Source: an uncultured beta proteobacterium (GTDB lineage Bacteria; Pseudomonadota; Gammaproteobacteria; Burkholderiales; Burkholderiaceae_C). From it: 5,608 nucleotides of DNA. The first letter of the stretch is position 1; the number at the start of each line of letters is the position of its first letter. The position numbers and the translations under genes are program-made. The DNA is taken from NCBI GenBank assembly GCA_903944555.1, contig CAJASG010000373.1:1-5608 (forward strand), read 5' to 3'. Of this stretch, positions 1-5,608 are shown one piece after another. The notes below the pieces were generated by a model, which saw only the letters and a program-made list of their open reading frames with translations, ran no database searches and was not told the DNA's origin.

Positions 1-1
1 C

Positions 2-748
2 ATCCTGGGCGATGGCCAGATGCTGAAAGAGTTTGAAGATGCCACTCGCGGCATGAAACTTGGCGAAAGCAAGACGTTCCAGTTGGCGTTCCCTGCCGAG
101 TACCACGGCAAAGACGTGGCGGGAAAAACAGCAGATTTCATGGTTACCTTGAAAAAGGTCGAGGCTGCGAACTTGCCTGAAGTGGATGACGCTTTGGCGA
201 AATCCCTGGGCATTTCCGATGCAACCGTGACCGGTCTGCGTGCGGACATCCGCACCAACTTGGAGCGCGAAGTCAAATTCCGCTTGTTGGCACGCAACAA
301 GCAAGCCGCCATGGACGCATTGGCTTCCAGTGCAGAGCTGGATTTGCCCAATTCCAGCGTGCAATCCGAAATCAACCGCATGATTGAAGGCGCCCGCGCC
401 GACTTGAAGCAACGTGGTGTGAAAGACGCTGATAAAGCGGCTATTCCAGATGATATTTTCCGTGCGCAGGCGGAGCGTCGCGTACGCCTTGGCTTGGTGG
501 TGGCAGAGTTGGTTCGCTCCAACGCGCTTCAGGCAACGCCTGATCAGATCAAGGCACACATTGACGAGTTGGCAGCTAGCTACGAGAAGCCCGCTGATGT
601 GGTCCGTTGGTACTATGGTGACAACCAGCGCATGGCCGAAGTGGAAGCCATCGTGATTGAATCCAATGTCACGGATTTCGTGCTGGGTAAGGTTAAAGTA
701 ACCGAAAAATTGATTTCCTTCGATGAGTTGATGGGTCAACAGAACTAA
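2..748 (+). CDS. tig: Trigger factor, C-terminal 248 residues (5' end outside window)
   Basis: Trigger factor is the ATP-independent chaperone that docks at the ribosomal exit tunnel and shields nascent chains; it also has an FKBP-type peptidyl-prolyl isomerase domain. The reading frame is open from base 2, so this is a 5'-truncated gene and the ATG at 20 is an internal methionine. The fragment opens inside the isomerase domain: the KEFEDATRGMKLGE stretch matches the family FEDG region, whose Phe (fragment residue 11, about F198 in E. coli) belongs to the isomerase site, followed by FPAEYHGKDVAGK. From about fragment residue 50 the helical C-terminal chaperone arms follow. The end, SFDELMGQQN, closely resembles the E. 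coli terminus (FNELMNQQA), so the 3' end is intact. About 187 N-terminal residues, including the ribosome-binding domain, lie upstream. No frameshift is seen. Identity is secure. Confidence 0.96.
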   Translation: MLGDGQMLKEFEDATRGMKLGESKTFQLAFPAEYHGKDVAGKTADFMVTLKKVEAANLPEVDDALAKSLGISDATVTGLRADIRTNLEREVKFRLLARNKQAAMDALASSAELDLPNSSVQSEINRMIEGARADLKQRGVKDADKAAIPDDIFRAQAERRVRLGLVVAELVRSNALQATPDQIKAHIDELAASYEKPADVVRWYYGDNQRMAEVEAIVIESNVTDFVLGKVKVTEKLISFDELMGQQN

Positions 749-750
749 TG

Positions 751-762
751 GCGTACGTACGC
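751..762. repeat. 12-bp perfect palindrome after tig stop
   Basis: GCGTACGTACGC is its own reverse complement and starts two bases after the tig stop codon. With no central spacer it cannot form a usual RNA hairpin without opening its middle bases, so it looks more like a dyad binding site than a terminator. No regulator is recognised, and chance occurrence in a GC-rich genome is possible. Confidence 0.5.
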
Positions 763-786
763 TGAGTCTGATGGCTTGGTGTCGTT

Positions 787-839
787 GAATGGGGTTTGCG
801 CGGGGCTTGTAGTTCTGCCGTCAAACCCCATTTGTTTTT
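787..839 (+). terminator. Rho-independent terminator of tig
   Basis: The arms 788-798 (AATGGGGTTTG) and 822-832 (CAAACCCCATT) form an uninterrupted 11-bp stem. The 23-nt loop can add a small CGG/CCG inner stem (801-803 with 818-820). A T-rich tract, TTTGTTTTT, runs from 831 to 839. This fits intrinsic termination of tig 39 nt after its stop codon. The loop is longer than usual, and the 3' arm coincides with the -10 box of the putative clpP heat-shock promoter. Confidence 0.75.
806..833 (+). promoter_or_regulatory. Putative sigma-32 (RpoH) promoter for clpP
   Basis: CTTGTAG (806-812) matches the sigma-32 -35 consensus CTTGAAA at 5 of 7 positions. After a 13-nt spacer, CCCCATTT (826-833) matches the -10 consensus CCCCATNT at every defined position. 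The start point would fall near 840, giving a leader of about 46 nt before clpP. clpP is a known RpoH target in enterobacteria, so the placement makes sense. The -35 lies in the loop and the -10 in the 3' arm of the tig terminator. No good sigma-70 pair was found in this gap. The assignment rests on consensus matching only. Confidence 0.6.
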
Positions 840-885
840 AGGATCTGGTTTTTCGGTACAGTTAATACACTTCTTTGGAGACGCT

Positions 886-1515
886 ATGAATATGAGATAC
901 GGAGCGCCAGGCGCTATGGAAACGCAAGCACTTGGAATGGTGCCCATGGTCATTGAGCAGTCCGGTCGGGGCGAGCGCTCTTACGATATTTATTCGCGTC
1001 TGCTCAAAGAGCGCGTGATCTTTCTGGTCGGCCCGGTCAACGATTACGTGGCCAATTTGGTCGTGGCGCAGTTGTTGTTTCTGGAGAGTGAAAATCCAGA
1101 CAAAGACATTTCTTTTTACATCAACTCACCCGGCGGTTCTGTGAGTGCGGGCATGGCGATCTTCGATACCATGAACTTCATCAAGCCAGAGGTTTCTACG
1201 CTGTGCACGGGTATGGCGGCCAGTATGGGAGCGTTCTTGTTGGCTGCGGGCGCCAAAGGCAAACGCTTCTCCTTGCCCAACTCCAAGATCATGATTCACC
1301 AGCCTTCGGGCGGCAGTCAGGGGCAGGCCACGGATATTGAAATCCAGGCCCGCGAAATTCTGAAGACCCGTGAGCAGCTCAATAAGATTTTGGCCGACCG
1401 TACAGGGCAGCCATTGGACCGTATCGCACGAGACACGGAGCGCGACTACTACATGTCAGCGGAAGAAACCAAAGAGTACGGCCTGATTGATCAGGTCATC
1501 TCCAAGCGCCCCTAG
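886..1515 (+). CDS. clpP: ATP-dependent Clp protease proteolytic subunit ClpP
   Basis: ClpP is the serine peptidase of the cytoplasmic Clp protease: two stacked heptameric rings enclose the active sites, and an AAA+ partner such as ClpX threads substrates in. The product is 209 residues (E. coli 207). The catalytic triad is Ser113 (in GMAASMGAF), His138 (in MIHQP) and Asp187 (in DTERDYY), the expected spacing. The oxyanion region SPGGSVSAG is at residues 81-89. By alignment with E. coli, a short N-terminal propeptide of about 14-16 residues would be removed autocatalytically just before MVPMVIEQ. The ATG at 886 is chosen because GGAG (877-880) sits 5 nt upstream; the Met at codon 3 is a weaker alternative, and in-frame extension to a TTG at 796 would run back through the terminator and promoter. 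clpX follows after 102 nt. A sigma-32-like promoter precedes the gene. Confidence 0.98.
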   Translation: MNMRYGAPGAMETQALGMVPMVIEQSGRGERSYDIYSRLLKERVIFLVGPVNDYVANLVVAQLLFLESENPDKDISFYINSPGGSVSAGMAIFDTMNFIKPEVSTLCTGMAASMGAFLLAAGAKGKRFSLPNSKIMIHQPSGGSQGQATDIEIQAREILKTREQLNKILADRTGQPLDRIARDTERDYYMSAEETKEYGLIDQVISKRP

Positions 1516-1540
1516 TTTTTAGGGCGCCAGCGTTAGTGTG

Positions 1541-1573
1541 ACGGTGCTCTTCCTATTGAAGGGTGCCGTTTTT
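1541..1573 (+). terminator. Terminator-like hairpin between clpP and clpX
   Basis: Bases 1541-1552 (ACGGTGCTCTTC) pair with 1558-1569 (GAAGGGTGCCGT) as 12 continuous pairs, three of them G-U, around a 5-nt loop (CTATT). The tract TTTTT (1569-1573), then ATTT, follows directly. This is a well-formed intrinsic terminator shape 25 nt after the clpP stop. It may end clpP mRNA or only attenuate it, leaving read-through to supply clpX. The G-U pairs weaken the structure and are only possible in + strand RNA, so a reverse-direction role is unlikely. Confidence 0.75.
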
Positions 1574-1617
1574 ATTTGGTTATCATTGCGCAATTTAGCG
1601 GAAAAGGCAGTCTCCAC

Positions 1618-2883
<1,266 letters not shown>

Positions 2884-2888
2884 GCCCC

Positions 2889-2933
2889 ACCGGCGCAAAT
2901 TCCCGATTTGACGGGTTTTTGCGTTGGTTTAAT
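2889..2933 (+). terminator. Probable terminator of clpX
   Basis: Bases 2889-2899 can pair with 2918-2928 (core CGCAAA/TTTGCG, extended by two G-U and further pairs). A 2x2 internal T-T mismatch follows, then CCCG (2902-2905) pairs with CGGG (2912-2915) around a 6-nt loop. A short T-rich stretch (TTTAAT) comes after the long stem, and TTTTT (2916-2920) follows the short inner stem, so either form could terminate. It begins 5 nt after the clpX stop. It is less regular than the other two terminators. Confidence 0.6.
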
Positions 2934-2973
2934 CGAATTTTCTGGTCGCCGCAGCTTTGATAATGACAAGGCG

Positions 2974-3001
2974 CTTGAAATTCAGGCTTAGTCGACCATA
3001 T
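2974..3001 (+). promoter_or_regulatory. lon: Putative sigma-32 (RpoH) promoter for lon
   Basis: CTTGAAA (2974-2980) is a perfect sigma-32 -35 box. After a 13-nt spacer, GACCATAT (2994-3001) matches the -10 consensus CCCCATNT at all but the first two positions. The start point would lie near 3008, leaving a leader of about 19 nt that still contains the lon ribosome-binding site AAGG (3017-3020), 6 nt before the ATG. lon is a classical heat-shock gene under RpoH in enterobacteria, so sequence and context agree. This is the best promoter match in the window outside the tRNA promoter. Confidence 0.8.
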
Positions 3002-3026
3002 TCAACAGGTAACTATAAGGTTCCCC

Positions 3027-5468
3027 ATGTCTGGCCATACACCCCTGCCTGCTACCCCCATTGATCTGCCGTTGTTGCCTTTGCGTGACGTGGTGGTTTT
3101 TCCCCATATGGTCATCCCCTTGTTTGTGGGCCGACCCAAAAGTATCAAGGCACTTGAAGCCGCCATGGAGGCGGAGCGCCGCATCATGTTGGTTGCCCAA
3201 AAAACCGCCGCCAAAGATGACCCTTTGGTCTCCGACATGTTTGATGTCGGGTGTGTTTCAACCATATTGCAAATGCTTAAATTGCCTGACGGCACCGTCA
3301 AGGTATTGGTTGAAGGGCACCAGCGTGCGCTGGTCAACAAGATTGAAGAGGGTGAGTCGCACTTCTCCGCAAACGTCACCCCGATCGAAATTCCCGTGGA
3401 CGTGCCTGAAAAAGGTCGCGGCAAATCCAGTGAGGTGGAGGCGTTGCGTCGTGCAGTGATGCAGCAGTTTGACCAGTACGTCAAACTGAACAAGAAGATC
3501 CCCCCCGAGATCCTGACCTCGATTGCCAGCATTGATGATGCCGGCCGCTTGGCTGACACGATTGCCGCGCACCTGCCCCTTAAGCTCGACAGCAAACAGG
3601 CGGTATTGAGCCTCTCCTCGGTCAAGGAACGGTTGGAGAACCTGTTTGAGCAAATCGAACGCGAAGTAGATATCTTGAACGTTGACAAGAAGATTCGGGG
3701 CCGCGTCAAACGTCAGATGGAGAAAAATCAGCGCGACTTCTACCTGAATGAGCAAGTTAAAGCGATTCAGAAAGAGTTGGGTGAAGGTGAAGAGGGCGCT
3801 GACATCGACGAGATCGAGAAGAAGATTAAAGCCGCGAAGATGCCTAAGGAAGCCATAAAGAAGGCCGAGGCGGAGCTGAAAAAACTCAAGCTCATGTCCC
3901 CTATGTCTGCTGAGGCAACTGTGGTGCGGAATTACATTGATGTCTTGGTTGGCCTGCCTTGGGTTGCCAAAACAAAAATCAAACATAACCTGACCAATGC
4001 CGAAAGCGTACTCAACCAAGACCACTACGGCTTGGACAAAGTGAAGGACCGCATTCTTGAGTATCTGGCGGTGCAGCAACGCGTCGAAAAGGTAAAAGCG
4101 CCAATACTTTGCCTGGTTGGACCTCCGGGGGTGGGGAAAACATCCTTGGGCCAATCGATCGCGAAGGCAACCGGGCGCAAGTATGTGCGGATGGCCTTGG
4201 GCGGCATGCGCGATGAGGCAGAAATTCGCGGGCATCGCCGCACCTACATTGGTGCCATGCCTGGAAAAGTCCTGCAGAGTTTGTCCAAAGTGGGTACGCG
4301 TAACCCCTTGTTCCTTTTGGACGAAATTGACAAGCTTGGAACCGATTTCCGCGGGGACCCCAGCAGTGCCTTACTTGAGGTACTTGACCCTGAGCAGAAC
4401 CACAAGTTTGGCGACCATTACGTCGAGGTGGACTACGACCTCAGCGACGTGATGTTTGTTGCAACCTCCAATTCAATGAACATTCCTCCGGCTTTGCTGG
4501 ATCGTATGGAAGTGATTCGTCTGTCGGGCTACACCGAAGACGAAAAAACCAATATTGCCATCACGTACTTGTTGCCCAAGCAGATGACGAACAACGGGGT
4601 GAAGGACTCCGAGCTGTCCATTGCCGAGGATGCGGTGCGCGACATCGTTCGCTACTACACCCGTGAGGCTGGTGTGCGTTCACTTGAGCGTGAATTGTCC
4701 AAAATTTGCCGCAAAGTGGTGAAAGGCTTACTGCTCAAAAAGCTGGAACCGCAAGTCAAGGTAACCGCCGATAACCTGAATGATTATTTGGGCGTACGCA
4801 AGTACACGTACGGACGTGCGGAGCAGCAAAACCAGGTGGGCCAAGTAGTTGGTTTGGCGTGGACAGAGGTCGGTGGAGACTTACTGACCATTGAAGCTGC
4901 TCTGACGCCCGGTAAAGGGGTCATCACGCGCACAGGGTCCTTGGGTGACGTGATGAAAGAATCCGTGGAGGCGGCGCGCACTGTCGTGCGCAGTCGTTCG
5001 CGCCGACTGGGGATTAAGGATGAGATTTTCGAAAAGAAGGATATCCACATTCACGTGCCAGACGGCGCCACACCGAAAGATGGGCCGAGCGCGGGTGCAG
5101 CCATGGCCACCGCGTTTGTGTCCGCGTTGACGGGCATCCCTGTTCGCGGTGACGTCGCCATGACTGGTGAGATCACCCTGCGCGGTGAGATTACTGAAAT
5201 CGGTGGTTTGAAGGAAAAGCTATTGGCAGCGCTGCGTGGTGGTATCAAGACCGTATTGATTCCAGAAGCCAACGCTAAGGATTTGCAAGATATTCCTGAG
5301 AACGTGAAAAACGGGCTGGAAATTGTCCCCGTCCGGTGGATTGACAAGGTGCTGGAGTTGGCTTTAGAGAGTTACCCTGTGCCTCTGCCGGAGGATGATG
5401 CTGTGCCAGCCGCAACCGTGGCCGCGAATGTCTCGGCTACCGACTTGCAGGGCACGGTCAAACATTAG
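3027..5468 (+). CDS. lon: ATP-dependent endopeptidase Lon (LonA type)
   Basis: Lon is a soluble cytoplasmic homohexameric protease joining a AAA+ unfoldase and a Ser-Lys peptidase in one chain; it degrades misfolded proteins and short-lived regulators. The product is 813 residues (E. coli 784). The N-terminal substrate domain (about 12-210) starts with LPLLPLRDVVVFPHMVIPL. A Lys/Glu-rich, probably coiled-coil stretch lies around 225-290. The AAA+ module (about 330-590) shows Walker A GPPGVGKT (365-372), Walker B LFLLDEID (428-435), the LLDRMEVI region with Arg493, and sensor-2 Arg551. The peptidase domain (about 600-785) has Ser688 in DGPSAG and Lys731 in GGLKEKLLAA, the 43-residue spacing of the E. 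coli dyad. No membrane segment is present, so it is LonA rather than LonB. About 32 residues after the final conserved helix form a Pro/Ala/Val-rich tail ending VKH. AAGG sits 6 nt before ATG 3027, just behind a sigma-32-like promoter. Confidence 0.98.
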   Translation: MSGHTPLPATPIDLPLLPLRDVVVFPHMVIPLFVGRPKSIKALEAAMEAERRIMLVAQKTAAKDDPLVSDMFDVGCVSTILQMLKLPDGTVKVLVEGHQRALVNKIEEGESHFSANVTPIEIPVDVPEKGRGKSSEVEALRRAVMQQFDQYVKLNKKIPPEILTSIASIDDAGRLADTIAAHLPLKLDSKQAVLSLSSVKERLENLFEQIEREVDILNVDKKIRGRVKRQMEKNQRDFYLNEQVKAIQKELGEGEEGADIDEIEKKIKAAKMPKEAIKKAEAELKKLKLMSPMSAEATVVRNYIDVLVGLPWVAKTKIKHNLTNAESVLNQDHYGLDKVKDRILEYLAVQQRVEKVKAPILCLVGPPGVGKTSLGQSIAKATGRKYVRMALGGMRDEAEIRGHRRTYIGAMPGKVLQSLSKVGTRNPLFLLDEIDKLGTDFRGDPSSALLEVLDPEQNHKFGDHYVEVDYDLSDVMFVATSNSMNIPPALLDRMEVIRLSGYTEDEKTNIAITYLLPKQMTNNGVKDSELSIAEDAVRDIVRYYTREAGVRSLERELSKICRKVVKGLLLKKLEPQVKVTADNLNDYLGVRKYTYGRAEQQNQVGQVVGLAWTEVGGDLLTIEAALTPGKGVITRTGSLGDVMKESVEAARTVVRSRSRRLGIKDEIFEKKDIHIHVPDGATPKDGPSAGAAMATAFVSALTGIPVRGDVAMTGEITLRGEITEIGGLKEKLLAALRGGIKTVLIPEANAKDLQDIPENVKNGLEIVPVRWIDKVLELALESYPVPLPEDDAVPAATVAANVSATDLQGTVKH

Positions 5469-5498
5469 CTTCTGAAAATTTTTCAAAATTTTCAGAAG
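5469..5498 (+). terminator. 14-bp perfect inverted repeat directly after lon; possible terminator
   Basis: Bases 5469-5482 (CTTCTGAAAATTTT) and 5485-5498 (AAAATTTTCAGAAG) are exact reverse complements separated by TC, so the hairpin forms immediately after the lon stop codon, with the innermost pairs opening to make a loop. The stem is mostly A-T and is not followed by a real T-run on either strand, only TGTT. It is therefore an atypical intrinsic terminator, and a 3'-end stabilising hairpin or a DNA-binding dyad are alternatives. The inverted repeat itself is certain; the function is not. Confidence 0.5.
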
Positions 5499-5519
5499 TG
5501 TTAAAAATCAAGCTATAAT
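5491..5519 (+). promoter_or_regulatory. Sigma-70 type promoter for tRNA-Gly
   Basis: A perfect TATAAT -10 box lies at 5514-5519. Exactly 17 nt upstream is TTCAGA (5491-5496), a 4-of-6 match to TTGACA that lies in the right arm of the post-lon inverted repeat. The start point would be near 5526, giving a leader of about 8 nt before the tRNA for RNase P to remove. The distance to the tRNA and the perfect -10 make this convincing despite the weak -35. Confidence 0.75.
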
Positions 5520-5533
5520 TCAAGGCTTGAAAC

Positions 5534-5608
5534 GCGGGAATAGCTCAGTTGGTAGAGCGATACCTTGCCAAGGTATAGGTCGAGAGTTCGAACCTCTTTT
5601 CCCGCTCC
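5534..5608 (+). tRNA. tRNA-Gly, anticodon GCC (last base of CCA beyond window)
   Basis: The cloverleaf folds completely. The acceptor stem is GCGGGAA (5534-5540) with TTCCCGC (5599-5605). The D stem is GCTC/GAGC (5543-5546, 5555-5558) with loop AGTTGGTA. The anticodon stem is ATACC/GGTAT (5560-5564, 5572-5576) around TTGCCAA, anticodon GCC at 5567-5569, which reads GGC and GGU. The variable loop has five bases. The T stem GAGAG/CTCTT (5582-5586, 5594-5598) has one G-U pair closing at the variable-loop side and the standard TTCGAAC loop. The discriminator is T5606, and CC at 5607-5608 are the first two bases of an encoded CCA cut by the window edge. It is very similar to E. coli tRNA-Gly(GCC). 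It has its own promoter, and further tRNA genes may follow. Confidence 0.98.

Noticed and set aside
796..885. N-terminal extension of clpP to an in-frame TTG
   Set aside because: It would be translated through the tig terminator and the promoter region. ATG 886 has a well-placed GGAG and gives the normal family length.
1576..1617. N-terminal extension of clpX to an in-frame TTG
   Set aside because: It starts at the foot of the terminator hairpin and adds residues not seen before the zinc-binding domain in the family; ATG 1618 gives the usual start.
2959..2964. GATAAT as a sigma-70 -10 box for lon
   Set aside because: No -35 of any quality lies 16-18 nt upstream and there is no extended -10 TG. 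The sigma-32 pair downstream is far better.
3002..3709. 235-codon - strand frame over the start of lon
   Set aside because: It is antisense to the conserved N-terminal domain of lon, with no motif and an implausible Ser/Arg-rich composition.
3258..4235. 325-codon open frame on the - strand inside lon
   Set aside because: It lies fully antisense to a certain lon gene, has no recognisable domain and no credible ribosome-binding site, and its length is what antisense frames of GC-rich genes commonly give.
5526..5532. CTTGAAA before the tRNA as a sigma-32 -35 box
   Set aside because: The corresponding -10 would fall inside the tRNA D arm, where no CCCCAT-like sequence exists. The TATAAT promoter explains the tRNA.

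Overview
This window is a conserved protein quality-control locus read entirely from the + strand: the 3' part of tig (trigger factor), then complete clpP, clpX and lon, then a tRNA-Gly(GCC) cut one base short of its encoded CCA end. The gene order, moderate-to-high GC content and near-textbook protein families point to a proteobacterium, most likely a betaproteobacterium of the Burkholderiales (Comamonadaceae-like). That placement is inferred from order and protein style, not from a search.

Layout. tig ends at 748. The 137-nt gap to clpP holds a 12-bp perfect palindrome, a terminator-like hairpin with a T-run, and, nested in that hairpin, a sequence with the heat-shock sigma-32 (RpoH) promoter pattern. 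clpP (886-1515) and clpX (1618-2883) are separated by 102 nt that contain a second terminator-like hairpin. The 143-nt clpX-lon gap holds a third, less regular terminator candidate and then a strong sigma-32-like promoter just before lon (3027-5468). The 65-nt gap between lon and the tRNA holds a 14-bp perfect inverted repeat whose right arm contains the likely -35 of a sigma-70 promoter with a perfect TATAAT box for the tRNA (5534-5608). No gap exceeds 300 bases.

How the genes work together. Trigger factor meets nascent chains at the ribosome exit tunnel. ClpX unfolds tagged or misfolded proteins and feeds them to the ClpP peptidase barrel. Lon is a one-polypeptide AAA+ protease that removes misfolded and some regulatory proteins. 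All catalytic and nucleotide-binding residues looked for in ClpP, ClpX and Lon are present, so they should be functional.

No new enzyme system, mobile element, CRISPR array or foreign insertion is visible. What merits a second look is the intergenic architecture: terminator-like or inverted-repeat elements follow all four protein genes, two of them overlap the promoter of the next gene, and clpP and lon each carry a sigma-32-like promoter with the same 13-nt spacer while clpX shows none. This suggests a syntenic set of separately controlled units rather than one simple operon.
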